From: Lachnospiraceae bacterium AC2012
GTDB lineage: Bacteria; Bacillota; Clostridia; Lachnospirales; Lachnospiraceae
Direction of reading: 5' to 3'
Assembly: GCA_000702525.1 (NCBI GenBank)
Contig: JNIN01000002.1
Coordinates: 124,001-188,000, forward strand
DNA: 64,000 nt
In this document: piece by piece, positions 43,663 to 52,622 of the stretch
Layout of the letters: each line of letters begins with the position of its first letter
How positions within the stretch are numbered: the stretch's first letter is position 1
The notes under the pieces: model-generated
The model's database searches: none
Told to the model about the DNA's origin: nothing
Seen by the model: the letters and a program-made list of their open reading frames with translations, nothing else
Program-made: the position numbers and the translations under genes

Positions 43663-44985
43663 ATGAGCATACTAAATATCTGTGACTACAAAGATGAAAA
43701 AGAGAATTTTTATTACAAGGAATTACAGAAGTGTTTCAGTGCGAATACACATATTATTTCAGTGGTTTTTGAAAAGGATAAGAATCCTGCTGAATTATTA
43801 ATGCAGCTTATGACTGAAAGGTATGATCTGATCGTGGGGCACGGTTTTGGTGGCGTGTTGGCTTTGTATATTGGGCGGGCTACAAACGTCAAAACTATCC
43901 TAATCAATCCGGCTTATCCCGCATCCAGATATTGGTCAGATGATCTTGCTGATTATGAATATCAGGAACTGATTGAAATAATCACGGAAAGAGATATTTG
44001 TTGGGACACTAAACGTGAAACCACAAAAAACGTCTATATGATTTTGGGGCGTGATGATGATGCTACAGATACGACAACGAGCAACAAGTATCTGCGCAGT
44101 AAAAACTGTTTTTATGTTGATGGTGGGCATTGGCCTTTCGGTGCAGATTTTTCCAATGTTTTCAAAAAACTTGTGTTAGGAGATTCTTTCGAAGATTTAG
44201 ATGAAGATCAAATAGCAGAAAAGCGAAGGGATGAAGCTACATATGAATTGTTCAAGGATTTCGCTATTGGGAAAATGGGTTATTCGCTTTTATATTTGTA
44301 TTCTTATGAAGAGAGAGCAAATAACCGTATGAGTAAAATAGCTAGACGCCTTACCGGGAATGAAGTCGATAAAGAACTGATTGGAAAAATGCAATATATA
44401 TCTGCTGATCTGCTGGGAAAGTATGCATCCAATATCAGAGAACAATATGATGACATTTCACTTCTTGTCATAGATCATGTTACGAGCTTGTTAATGGAAA
44501 AAGATGAAAAGAAGGCTCTCTGGATTGTCTGCAATGAGGTATTAGATAATAACGGTCGAGTTTTGCTCCTTTCTGATGACATTGCGGAAGATATTTTTGA
44601 AGGAGAAAGGGAAATAACAGATCTGATTTACAACGGATGCGTGACAGAATTTGAAGATAATCCCATCTCAATCAATAATGCTTACAAGGGGGTAATTGAC
44701 ATTGAAGTTGGCAGAAAACCCTATTCTGATCAGTACCAGGCAATTATTATTGATGAAGTGGATTCCAAAGACGGGAATATCGCAATCAAATGGCATTCCA
44801 ATCAATTAAAGGATCAGATCCTATATGTATATTTTGAAAATGGTAAATGGTATATAGATGAGAAGGACGGGTGGGCAGATAAAAAAAGGGCTGCGGTAAT
44901 CCTCGAGAAAGCAAGCGCTGAATTTGCGAAGAGCGTCGAGATAACTGACCACGATGGAAAGAAATTCTTTGGATGGGGATGGTGA
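43663..44985 (+). CDS. Alpha/beta-hydrolase-like protein with degenerate nucleophile elbow, unknown C-terminus
   Basis: 440 aa. Residues 1-175 resemble a YqiA/UPF0227-type alpha/beta hydrolase: YDLIVGHGFGGVLALYIG occupies the nucleophile elbow, but the usual G-x-S-x-G serine is replaced (GHGFG). Later strands VYMILGRDDD and DGGHWPFGA fit the acid and His positions. Residues about 180-440 are unknown. Loss of the serine implies no classical esterase activity. It overlaps the next gene, so they are probably co-translated. AGGAGAGC upstream. Confidence 0.6.
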   Translation: MSILNICDYKDEKENFYYKELQKCFSANTHIISVVFEKDKNPAELLMQLMTERYDLIVGHGFGGVLALYIGRATNVKTILINPAYPASRYWSDDLADYEYQELIEIITERDICWDTKRETTKNVYMILGRDDDATDTTTSNKYLRSKNCFYVDGGHWPFGADFSNVFKKLVLGDSFEDLDEDQIAEKRRDEATYELFKDFAIGKMGYSLLYLYSYEERANNRMSKIARRLTGNEVDKELIGKMQYISADLLGKYASNIREQYDDISLLVIDHVTSLLMEKDEKKALWIVCNEVLDNNGRVLLLSDDIAEDIFEGEREITDLIYNGCVTEFEDNPISINNAYKGVIDIEVGRKPYSDQYQAIIIDEVDSKDGNIAIKWHSNQLKDQILYVYFENGKWYIDEKDGWADKKRAAVILEKASAEFAKSVEITDHDGKKFFGWGW

Positions 44986-45968
44986 AGCGTATGAGTACAA
45001 ACATGATGATAAAAGTATATAAAGCTATAAACACTGTTCTTCATCGGATTACTATGAAAAGGGAATTTGCGCTTATTGCTAAATCCGCAGGAATAGCTCA
45101 ATGTGATGAGGACATTTTTAATCACATTTTTTTGGTTGATAAATCCGGCGCTAAATATCTTTTGTATGTAGGGGATAAGGTATATACCCGGGAGCGTTTT
45201 GATAAAAAGATTTGCCTCTCAAAAATATTGGAGAAATACCCTAATCTTAAAGGTGATGATGTATCTTTCCCAACAATAAATGAACTTTACCAAATAGCAG
45301 CAGATAAAACTCTTGAGATAACGTTCACCGACGACCGTAGAGACAGGCTCAATAGAAAATGGATCAACGATTACCTTCAGATTGGGACAAATGAATGCGA
45401 ATGGTACATGAATGATGATTTCTCCGCTATAAATATTCAATTGCAAAGAATTGGAGAAAAAAAAGATGATTCTATCGCAAAAACGACAGAACGTGTGGTA
45501 GATCCAGCAAAGTTTGAAATGTATGACAGGTTAATGAAGATACTATATGATAGCGGGGTAGAAGAGCATTATGGAGACGCCTTTTGCATAGAATATTCGA
45601 TTATTTATGCGCATCAGGAATATAGGTATTATCTCATGTATTTCTTTTCAAATCATAACTGGAATGCTGATCCGTCCAATATTCTGAATGTGTGTGTAAC
45701 GACTACAATTATTCCGGGAATATTTGATAGTAAAGATGTTAGATTTACCCATCCATCTAAAAAGACATATTTTAAAGAAGATGGTAAGGAATACTTAATG
45801 GTTTGTATGACAATGGACAATGATGTAAGCGTAAAATTTTGTTCTTTAGGAGAAGATAAATCCCGAAGACAGGCGAAGGGTGACGTGGCGGGTAACAGAG
45901 TTTATGACAACCTAATAGATTTTTCCGTGTGGTTATCGGCATTTCATCAAGAGATAAGTATGGCATGA
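44973..45968 (+). CDS. Unknown 331-aa protein
   Basis: 331 aa from the first ATG (44973), overlapping the previous gene by 13 bp; ATGs at 44979 and 44991 are alternatives. Soluble. Notable segments: AQCDEDIFNHIFLVDKSGAK, DDRRDRLNRKWINDYLQIGT, YAHQEYRYYLMYFFSNH. Not recognised. Likely works with the degenerate hydrolase encoded before it. Confidence 0.6.
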   Translation: MGMVKRMSTNMMIKVYKAINTVLHRITMKREFALIAKSAGIAQCDEDIFNHIFLVDKSGAKYLLYVGDKVYTRERFDKKICLSKILEKYPNLKGDDVSFPTINELYQIAADKTLEITFTDDRRDRLNRKWINDYLQIGTNECEWYMNDDFSAINIQLQRIGEKKDDSIAKTTERVVDPAKFEMYDRLMKILYDSGVEEHYGDAFCIEYSIIYAHQEYRYYLMYFFSNHNWNADPSNILNVCVTTTIIPGIFDSKDVRFTHPSKKTYFKEDGKEYLMVCMTMDNDVSVKFCSLGEDKSRRQAKGDVAGNRVYDNLIDFSVWLSAFHQEISMA

Positions 45969-46048
45969 GAAATAATAGGATTGATGATTGGTCATAAGAG
46001 GAAGGAGTGTTTCCTAATATGAGTTTTAGGAAAAGCGAGGTATGAGAA

Positions 46049-47656
46049 ATGAAGGTTTTTATCAGTGGCTCGAAGAGTTTAAACAAGGCAGGAAAAGAAT
46101 GGATGCTCCCAGACAGTGTGCGAGGTTGTCTGGATGGAATAATGGTTGATGGAAGTGAAATTGTGATTGGCGACTGTTGGGGAATTGATACTATGGTGCA
46201 GGAATACTTGTCTGCATCAAAGTACAAGTTTGTCACAGTATACGCTTCGGGAAGCCATAAAACAATGCGAAGTAACCTTGGACATTGGGAAGAGAAATGG
46301 TTTTCTCCTAATGGTAGAACTCCATATGTTTATAGAATAGAAAAAGACTTCCATATGGCAGAGGACTGTGATAACGGGTTGGCTATTTGGGATGGGAAAA
46401 GCAAAGGCACTTTTATCAATATGTTATGCCTTTGTGCGCTACAAAAATCTTGTAGATTATATCTCTTGAAGGAAGAACGCTGGATTAATGTTGATTCATT
46501 GGAAGACCTTAGATGTTTAACCGGAGATGAGGGGATAATAAGCGAAGATGATGTGTGCCGAGTGCTTACAGCTTGCGGCTTTTCTGATGAGCTGACGGAT
46601 TATCTTGTGAAGGAACAAATTCTTTCTCCTTTTGAACTTATCGACATTATTAGCAGAGCACCAATTACTCTTGATGAAAAATCTGCTTTGTTTAGTAGCT
46701 TGGGCAACAAGCGAAATCTGAAATTTGAAGCATTTGCATCGGTTGAAGAGAATATAAAACAAGGGAAATCCTTTAAGTCTATCAAGCATGATATTCGTGC
46801 TCTGGCTGATTTCAGAGAAGAAAGATCTGTTTGGACAGTATTATATGACAGAAGCCAGGACATTCAAGCTGCTAGGGAAGGGTTATATTCAACTACAGGG
46901 GATATGTACGATAACAAGCCACTGGTTTTGTTTGCTGAATGGTATGATGTGGATGAAATACAGCTAAAATCAAGTTCATGTGGAGTGTTCGTTAGCCCTG
47001 ACGCAATTGAAAGATATATAGAAAACGAGGAGTATAATAACGACTCAGATGAGGGGTATTACCGTATGGAGGCTTGGGATGCATATGATACTAAGTGGGA
47101 AAACCCGAGATATGATTACTACTACTATCGTGGAAAGATTTGCTGGTTTGAAAAACTGATTCCTGAAAAACAGGAACATGGAAATACTTTTTTCATGTCT
47201 GAAGATCGGGAATTTGCAGACGGAAGTTTGGATTTAAGCTTTAAAACTCCATATAAATCTGGAGACATCGTGATTATCGATTGTCGTCCTTTCGGTCCGC
47301 CTTTTCATGCTATGATCTTGGAGGCTAGAAATCAATGGGATTGCTGTTTTCCTAATATCGTATTCCGCTATCCAGGAACTAATGAGTGGAGCCTAACTCC
47401 ACTTAAACACAGAAGATTGTATAAGGATATTGGATGGCACACATATGAGCCGATGATTTCGCCTCTTTATCGACTGAGAAGAGTAAAAAAAGAGGAGCTG
47501 ACTGAGGAAGATGATTGCCTGCTAGAATTGAGTGAAATGCTTTCAGGCAGTGAGGAAAGAGCGGCTAAGGTATGGGAAAGATGGCATTCTGCTTCTGGAG
47601 AAGGACTGGTCTGGGAACAGGTTTTGGAAATTGTAAACAGTATAAGAGATGATTGA
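46049..47656 (+). CDS. SLOG-superfamily (DUF2493/YpsA-like) protein with unknown C-terminus
   Basis: 535 aa. Residues 1-150 look like a SLOG Rossmann domain: MKVFISGSKSL, GSEIVIGDCWGIDTMVQEYL, VTVYASG, FHMAEDCDNGLAIWDGKSKG, as in nucleotide-derived-ligand sensors of defence systems. The rest (about 160-535) is unrecognised. TPYKSGDIVIIDCRPFGPPF near 405 resembles the (F/Y)KxGD(I/L)(V/I) segments of the paralogous proteins at 48692 and 49695. GCGAGG upstream. Confidence 0.65.
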   Translation: MKVFISGSKSLNKAGKEWMLPDSVRGCLDGIMVDGSEIVIGDCWGIDTMVQEYLSASKYKFVTVYASGSHKTMRSNLGHWEEKWFSPNGRTPYVYRIEKDFHMAEDCDNGLAIWDGKSKGTFINMLCLCALQKSCRLYLLKEERWINVDSLEDLRCLTGDEGIISEDDVCRVLTACGFSDELTDYLVKEQILSPFELIDIISRAPITLDEKSALFSSLGNKRNLKFEAFASVEENIKQGKSFKSIKHDIRALADFREERSVWTVLYDRSQDIQAAREGLYSTTGDMYDNKPLVLFAEWYDVDEIQLKSSSCGVFVSPDAIERYIENEEYNNDSDEGYYRMEAWDAYDTKWENPRYDYYYYRGKICWFEKLIPEKQEHGNTFFMSEDREFADGSLDLSFKTPYKSGDIVIIDCRPFGPPFHAMILEARNQWDCCFPNIVFRYPGTNEWSLTPLKHRRLYKDIGWHTYEPMISPLYRLRRVKKEELTEEDDCLLELSEMLSGSEERAAKVWERWHSASGEGLVWEQVLEIVNSIRDD

Positions 47657-47697
47657 TTCGCATAAAATATGCGTTACTAAAAGATTGAGAGGGAATT

Positions 47698-48390
47698 ATG
47701 CAGGAAATTAATGATTTATTCTGTAATATTCAAAGAACCCCGGGATTGTATGGCTTGTATTCGATTCCCGGGCTTGGAAAGCGCGAATTGCTAATGTATA
47801 TTTGCCAGATGCTTGTTAAAAGAACTCAGGCGCATCCACTTATTTTTTCGTTGGAATTATCTGATGAGCAGTGGAAGAAAAATATGCTAGAGTACGGATT
47901 TGGCACGGAAGGTATAGTTGTGGAGGATTCTGCGTGGGAAATAGATGATATGAGGCAATGCATAGAGAAGCATTTGCCCACAATAGTATTTGTTGATGAT
48001 TTGAAACTGATAGAGACCCCGGATGCCATAAATAAGCTGAAAGGAATATCCACAGATTATTCGATTTCGGTTATTGTAACAGCTAATCTTGCCAGAAATT
48101 CTGGAGATTCTGATCCAGTATACAGAAGACCACAATTGTTTGACTTGATTTACACATGCGACAATAAGAAGACAATTGGAGAGTTTAAGAACGATCTTTA
48201 CCAGTTTACTACAGTCATGTTGTTGCATAGAAACCATGATTGGTATAGAAGTATTGGAGTTGGACGAGCTTTCCACATATGCAATGAAGCGGAACTAAAG
48301 ATTGTGTGCGGAGTAAATATGCGACCACAAACAATATATTTTGATTTTTCGCATTTTATCCACGGATTGAGCGAGTGGGAATCTGAGTAG
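47698..48390 (+). CDS. RecA-fold ATPase, DnaB-helicase-like
   Basis: 230 aa. Walker A-like YSIPGLGKRELLMYIC (about 22-37; Arg follows the Lys where Thr/Ser is usual) and Walker B TIVFVDDLKLI (about 95-105), with HPLIFSLELSDEQWKKNML typical of DnaB/KaiC-like cores. The N-terminal and linker domains of a real DnaB are absent. Possibly a regulatory ATPase; hydrolysis may be weak given the altered P-loop. Ribosome site GAGAGGG upstream. Confidence 0.65.
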   Translation: MQEINDLFCNIQRTPGLYGLYSIPGLGKRELLMYICQMLVKRTQAHPLIFSLELSDEQWKKNMLEYGFGTEGIVVEDSAWEIDDMRQCIEKHLPTIVFVDDLKLIETPDAINKLKGISTDYSISVIVTANLARNSGDSDPVYRRPQLFDLIYTCDNKKTIGEFKNDLYQFTTVMLLHRNHDWYRSIGVGRAFHICNEAELKIVCGVNMRPQTIYFDFSHFIHGLSEWESE

Positions 48391-48430
48391 TATATTTTTT
48401 GTAGATATTCTGAAATCAAGGAGTTGTAAT

Positions 48431-48679
48431 ATGGCGATTTATGCAGTCTCAGATTTACACGGATATTATGATTTGTTTTTTAAAGGCCTCTCGGAAATAC
48501 ATTTTTCCGAGGGGGATTTTCTATGGTGTCTGGGAGATATGATAGACAGAGCTCCGGCAACTCTATCCTCAGTTTCCTCATTTCTCCGTAATCGTGAGGG
48601 TATTCCTTTGTCTGTTCGGCATACTTATGAAATTCCAGTGCTATTTTTCTGTCCAAAGCGAAATAGGATTTTATCATAA
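48431..48679 (+). pseudogene. Metallophosphoesterase, N-terminal fragment
   Basis: 82 codons. MAIYAVSDLHGYYDLFFKGL and LWCLGDMIDR are the first two metal motifs of a PPP-type phosphatase. After about residue 42 the sequence (APATLSSVSSFLRNREGIPL...) is not phosphatase-like, so the GNHE and later His motifs are missing. Truncated by deletion or by the neighbouring convergent gene. AAGGAG upstream is intact. Confidence 0.7.
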
Positions 48680-48691
48680 AGCACCTCCTGA

Positions 48692-49702
48692 TTAATTATC
48701 CTTTTTTTCTTCCAAGATTCCGGCAAGCTTCATGCCTTCATCTGTATACCATCCATGCGGAATAAGGTCGTTTCTTGTTTCCTCGAGCATGATTAAATGA
48801 TAGGCATAGATAAACAGCCCGATGTCGATCTTTTCTTTCATCAGATTACTGAGGGCTTTGAGAATGCGTTTCTTTCCGGTAAGCAGCTCCTCGGGATAAT
48901 ACTCAAAATCCATATAGTTCCAGGTTACTTCGTGAAAGATTGTTCCGTTCTCATCATCCTGGAAGTATCCCCATACATTCATATCAGCGGAGTCAGTGTG
49001 TGAACGGCCGTCTTCCTCAAATTTCAAAGGTGTGTTACTTTCCATAACAAGAAGGTCCTCGCGTGCTCTACGCTGGTGTTTAAGAGGATCGTAAATGAGA
49101 TCTCCTTTTTTGAAAGGAGCAGGGAAGTGAAACCAAAGATTCCTGAAGAAATTAAGCAAGTGCCAGTCTACAATGCCGTAATCCGCAAGAATGTCGACAT
49201 CCATGAGCTCACCATTTCTATTATAGAATGCGGTAATGTGATAGAAACAATCAATTTCAGAACGTCTGATGCATCCTGAAATATCGTTATCCTCTTCAGA
49301 AAATTCATGTGCTAATTGTTTGAAACATTTTTCATAAGAGGAATAGAGCATGGAATCATCGTAATCCCTGCTTCCGTCATTATAAACCAACGAATATTGG
49401 TAAAAGGCTTTTGGCCGCTCTTCAAAAAACATCTCAGTTACTTTCTTTTTCATAGCGATGAAATCGGAGATTACTTTGTGAATGCTTTCATAGGGTTTTT
49501 TAAAGTGGAAAGAATCTACGGACTGATCCGGCATAGTCGTAATGATTTTCTCCCAGGCAGCATATTTTTCAGCTAACGTTGCATTACGGCATTGATAGAC
49601 CAACCAGGAGGCCTCGGCTGTTGTGAAGGAATAATTGATATCAGCCAGATATTTTCTGATGTCTTTTGAGTTTACAAATCGGCAAATTCCCTGATTATTC
49701 AT
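48692..49702 (-). CDS. Unknown protein, paralogue A
   Basis: 336 aa, soluble, acidic. Begins MNNQGICRFVNSKDIRKYLA. Homologous along its length to the 344-aa neighbour: FVNSKDIRKYLADINYSFTT against FVNSNDVRKHLQTINYQFSV, FYNRNGELM against LYNSEGETM, PFKKGDLI against PFKPGDIV. Overlaps that gene by 8 bp in the same direction, so an operon of tandem duplicates. Function unknown. Confidence 0.65.
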   Translation of the reverse strand: MNNQGICRFVNSKDIRKYLADINYSFTTAEASWLVYQCRNATLAEKYAAWEKIITTMPDQSVDSFHFKKPYESIHKVISDFIAMKKKVTEMFFEERPKAFYQYSLVYNDGSRDYDDSMLYSSYEKCFKQLAHEFSEEDNDISGCIRRSEIDCFYHITAFYNRNGELMDVDILADYGIVDWHLLNFFRNLWFHFPAPFKKGDLIYDPLKHQRRAREDLLVMESNTPLKFEEDGRSHTDSADMNVWGYFQDDENGTIFHEVTWNYMDFEYYPEELLTGKKRILKALSNLMKEKIDIGLFIYAYHLIMLEETRNDLIPHGWYTDEGMKLAGILEEKKDN

Positions 49703-50729
49703 AGAGTTTCTCCTTATATATGTCTAATCCCAAACTTTTTTCTGTTTCCTCGTCTATTACCCAATCGATATCATGACAAAACTTTCTTGCGAAGCTCTCT
49801 GCAGTAATCATTTGAACTACCTTTGAGAGTGTATCGCCGTTGAGCTTTCTCTGTTTGAATAAACTGTAGGCAATCAGAATTCGGTTGTCTCCGCCTAAAT
49901 CGTCGGTATAGTATTCCAAGTTAAGATAATAGAAGCTAACCCAGTTATACATAACGGAAAGTGTATCCTTTTCAAGCGAATAGCCGGATGCACACATATC
50001 GAAATTGCAAAGATGGGTAGTGCCAGCTTTTTTGGGAGGGTGTTCCTTACGATACCATGGTACAGTGTCTGTAATGACAAATGGTGTTTTATCATAACAA
50101 TCGCAAACGATGTCCCCAGGCTTAAATGGTATCGGAATATCGAACCACATGTCATCGAAGCGTTCGCACCAGATAGTGGAGTCATCTTCAGTCCAAACTT
50201 CGGGTGGTGCACCCCAATGGTCGATTTTCATGGTTTCTCCTTCAGAGTTGTAAAGTGCTTCTATAACACAGCTGCAACTTGTGGAATTGTCGCTGTAATG
50301 CTTGCTTATACGAAAACTGGTAATAGGGTTTTCATCAGCATATTTCATGGCATATTCATAGGCTAAGTCCGGATTATTAAAGAAGCAGTTGCCCCCGTGC
50401 CAGTCCCCGAGTTCCAACCACTCTGCAACATAAAAACTGTTTGCTTCAGGTTTCAGGAAGATGCTGATCAGCTTATTTTCTAAAGCAACATAATCCTTTA
50501 TGGTCTGATGTAGATCCCAGCCTTCCTTGCAATTTGAGGTTTTTACAAGACAGCTGTCTGTAGTATCAATAAGCAGTTGAAATTCCAGATGCTTCTGAGT
50601 AACAGAAAGACACTTGTTTTGCCAAATCAAATACGCATACTCGGGGACCGAGAATTGGTAGTTAATCGTCTGAAGGTGTTTTCGAACATCATTTGAGTTT
50701 ACAAATTTTAATACATATGAATTATCCAT
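49695..50729 (-). CDS. Unknown protein, paralogue B
   Basis: 344 aa. First gene of a two-gene minus-strand operon with paralogue A. Contains PIPFKPGDIVCDCYDKTPFV, a motif echoed in the SLOG-domain protein at 46049, and a cluster of aromatic residues (WYRKEHPPKK). No signal peptide or membrane helix. No family recognised. Upstream 50730-50960 is AT-rich with no gene. Confidence 0.65.
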   Translation of the reverse strand: MDNSYVLKFVNSNDVRKHLQTINYQFSVPEYAYLIWQNKCLSVTQKHLEFQLLIDTTDSCLVKTSNCKEGWDLHQTIKDYVALENKLISIFLKPEANSFYVAEWLELGDWHGGNCFFNNPDLAYEYAMKYADENPITSFRISKHYSDNSTSCSCVIEALYNSEGETMKIDHWGAPPEVWTEDDSTIWCERFDDMWFDIPIPFKPGDIVCDCYDKTPFVITDTVPWYRKEHPPKKAGTTHLCNFDMCASGYSLEKDTLSVMYNWVSFYYLNLEYYTDDLGGDNRILIAYSLFKQRKLNGDTLSKVVQMITAESFARKFCHDIDWVIDEETEKSLGLDIYKEKLYE

Positions 50730-50962
50730 AGATGTTTCTTCTTGAATGAAAGAGATATTGTTTCTACTATGATTTAATCAAAATTGATGAGCAGAATAAT
50801 GTACATCTTAAAGAATGCACCTTATTTGAAATAGAAATGTAGAGATTGGGAACGTGGTTATATTTTTTAAAGGATTGCATTAAATAACTGGCCCCCATTG
50901 GCCCTTTACGGTCTTTTTTGCTGATGCTACATTAGACTTAAGAAATTGTAAAAATAGAAATC

Positions 50963-51006
50963 AAGGATCGAGAGATTCACAGATTGTGAGTCTCCCGGTC
51001 CTTTTT
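50963..51006 (+). terminator. Terminator upstream of xis
   Basis: AAGGA.CG.GAGA.TCACA with TGTGA.TCTC.CG.TCCTT and a TTTTT tail (GTCCTTTTTC). Shields xis from upstream reading. Confidence 0.75.
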
Positions 51007-51077
51007 CTATGCCCATTTTTGCTCAAGGTGGGAGCGGTTTCAAGACAAAGAGCTATGAAAGAATGGAGGAGAAGCTT

Positions 51078-51293
51078 ATGGAAGACTCAAGAATAAGAGC
51101 AAACGTTCCTCTTTGGCGAAAATATTCTCTTAGTATTCAGGAAGCTGCAGAGTATTACGGCATCGGGGAAAAACGAATTCGACAGATTATTTCAGAAAAA
51201 CGAAGTGCTGATTTTGTATTAGAGGTTGGTGCGCATACTCGAATAAAGCGGAAATTATTTGAGCGTTACTTAGATAATTCGTCAGTGGTATAA
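51078..51293 (+). CDS. xis: Excisionase (Tn916 Xis-like)
   Basis: 71 aa from the ATG at 51078 (MEDSRIRANVPLWRKYS) with GGAGGAG 6 nt upstream. YSLSIQEAAEYYGIGEKRIR followed by VLEVGAHTRIKRKLFERYLD is the winged-helix excisionase form found beside Tn916-family integrases. It precedes the int fragment, so it is the original xis-int pair of unit 2. Intact, but without a working integrase in this window. Confidence 0.88.
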   Translation: MEDSRIRANVPLWRKYSLSIQEAAEYYGIGEKRIRQIISEKRSADFVLEVGAHTRIKRKLFERYLDNSSVV

Positions 51294-51333
51294 AAAGAGT
51301 TTTAAAAGCAATAAGGAGTTTTGACTGATAGTG

Positions 51334-51383
51334 AAAAAGCCACGTTTATGGTATGATTAAGCATATCGTATCGTGGCTTTTTT
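51334..51383 (+). terminator. Hairpin between xis and int
   Basis: AAAAAGCCACG with CGTGGCTTTTTT and further inner pairing; T run at the 3-prime end. Confidence 0.75.
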
Positions 51384-51389
51384 CAAAAG

Positions 51390-51746
51390 TTGTGTCAGAG
51401 AAAGAGAAATATGGAATATATCATTGAAGATACCAAGACTTCCAGTGGTACCAGAGATATTCCCATGACTTCCGAAGTGGCAGAATGTTTTCATAGGATT
51501 ATTGATAAGAGAAAGAAAGTAAAGGTGGAGCCGATGATAGATGGCTACAGTGGATTTCTTTATCTCGATAAGAATGGGATGCCTATGGTTGCCCTTCATT
51601 GGGAGAAATACTTTCAGCACGTTGTAGAGAAGTACAATGGCATTTATAAGATTCAGATGCCAAAGAAGAGATGGAGCGATTATCAAAGGCTCAGTAATAG
51701 CGAGTTGTACAGAATTCAAATTTACAACTTTTTTTACAACTTTTGA
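51390..51746 (+). pseudogene. int: Tyrosine recombinase (Tn916-type integrase) internal fragment
   Basis: 118 codons. MEYIIEDTKTSSGTRDIPMT, then PMIDGYSGFLYLDKNGMPMV and ALHWEKYFQHVVEKYN match the region before the catalytic HxxR block of Tn916-family integrases. Both sides are lost: about 200 N-terminal residues are missing, and the frame leaves the family after KIQMPKK, so the HxxR and Tyr segments are gone. Read-through then enters the TTTACAACT arm repeats. It cannot catalyse recombination. Confidence 0.85.
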
Positions 51747-51762
51747 TGGCAAATTTACAACT
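51721..51762 (+). repeat. Three TTTACAACT repeats beside the int fragment
   Basis: TTTACAACT at 51721-51729, 51733-51741 and 51754-51762. Same motif as right of cores 1, 2 and 4, here on the int side. Supports arm-type sites for the Tn916-like integrase. Confidence 0.65.
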
Positions 51763-51860
51763 TTTTATGCCAAGATATGCCAAGAAACGGAACAAAATAA
51801 TCTGCCGAAAATGTGCCGCAAACCAAGTAAAATCAAGGGAAACAAAGGATTTACAATACT

Positions 51861-51889
51861 ATGATAAAAATACTATTCATCTGCCATGG
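51861..51889 (+). repeat. att core copy 3
   Basis: 29 bp from ATGATAAAAATACTATTC to TGCCATGG, with AAAGGA upstream. It reads MIKILFICHGN then ILGR and a stop. FICHGN is the phosphate-binding loop start of LMW-PTP (normally CHGNICRSP). Best copy of the target sequence. Confidence 0.85.
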
Positions 51890-51949
51890 CAACATATTGG
51901 GCAGGTAAAGAAATCCTTGTAAACACTGGGCTTTAACACTATTTTGACT

Positions 51950-51971
51950 TTTTTTATACCTTGTTTATACC
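51950..51971 (+). repeat. TTTATACC direct repeats (type B arm sites)
   Basis: TTTTTATACC ending 51960 and TTTATACC at 51964-51971, right of core 3. The same motif occurs left of cores 2 and 4. Likely arm sites of a second integrase type. Confidence 0.55.
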
Positions 51972-52058
51972 TTTTAAAATGAGTCGTGTACCGTAATAAC
52001 AATATGTTAAAGATGACCATCTCGGTCGGTATATGAACCGAAATTAAATATTTGATTT

Positions 52059-52170
52059 GGACACTTATCCTTAAGTGGCCTTGATCACCACAAAACAGAC
52101 CCGTCCGGGAATATCAATGAGAGAGAAGATGCTCAGGTGATTGATATTCTTGGACGGGGTTGTTATTTAA
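52059..52170 (+). ncRNA. Structured left-end element, copy 3
   Basis: Hairpin 1 GGACACTTATCCTTAAGTGG (52059-52080). Hairpin 2 CCCGTCC-GGGAATATCAAT with ATTGATATTC-TT-GGACGGG (52100-52158): stem sequence changed relative to copy 1 (GGGTGTCAA/TTGACACTC) yet fully paired. Ends GGGTTGTTATTT. Strongest evidence of covariation. Confidence 0.65.
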
Positions 52171-52351
52171 TAAAATATGGGCATGGGGTCACAAACTGTC
52201 AATGAATAACAAAATATTAGGAGCCCGTTATTATCTGAGGAAGAGAGTGTCAGGATCTTTTCCTATAAGATGATACCGTTCACACTGAAAAAAGGTCGTT
52301 TCACCGAATCTGGCTTTATATTTTTATTTTGTATGCCGATATTCTAATTAA

Positions 52352-52486
52352 GAAGTCATAAAGGGAGAAATTGTATTTTCGGCTGTGGGATCAGACATTA
52401 AGCATATGACTGAGGAAATAAGTAAAAAAATGGATTCCAAAACTTTTAGTGCAGTTGGGATGGCTGCACTTGATATCAAGGCATAA
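52352..52486 (+). pseudogene. DUF6033-like C-terminal remnant
   Basis: Open frame GEIVFSAVGSDIKHMTEEIS, then KKMDSKTFSAVGMAALDIKA to TAA at 52484. No start, and a stop just upstream. It looks like the end of a DUF6033-like protein whose N-terminus resembles the fragment at 32350. It precedes flxA. Confidence 0.4.
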
Positions 52487-52622
52487 GCAAAAATGTACTA
52501 TTGACAATATCAGATTTGGCAGATTTATCTGGGAATGAAAATGTTCTCGATAAATACAAGCGGATTGATATTTGCATATAAAGAAAAGGATTTCAACTAC
52601 AAAGTAAAAGGAGGACAATCAG

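Noticed and set aside
48692-50729. Plus-strand frames of 60-117 codons within the paralogous pair
   Set aside because: The minus-strand genes overlap by 8 bp, are homologous to one another and explain the region fully.
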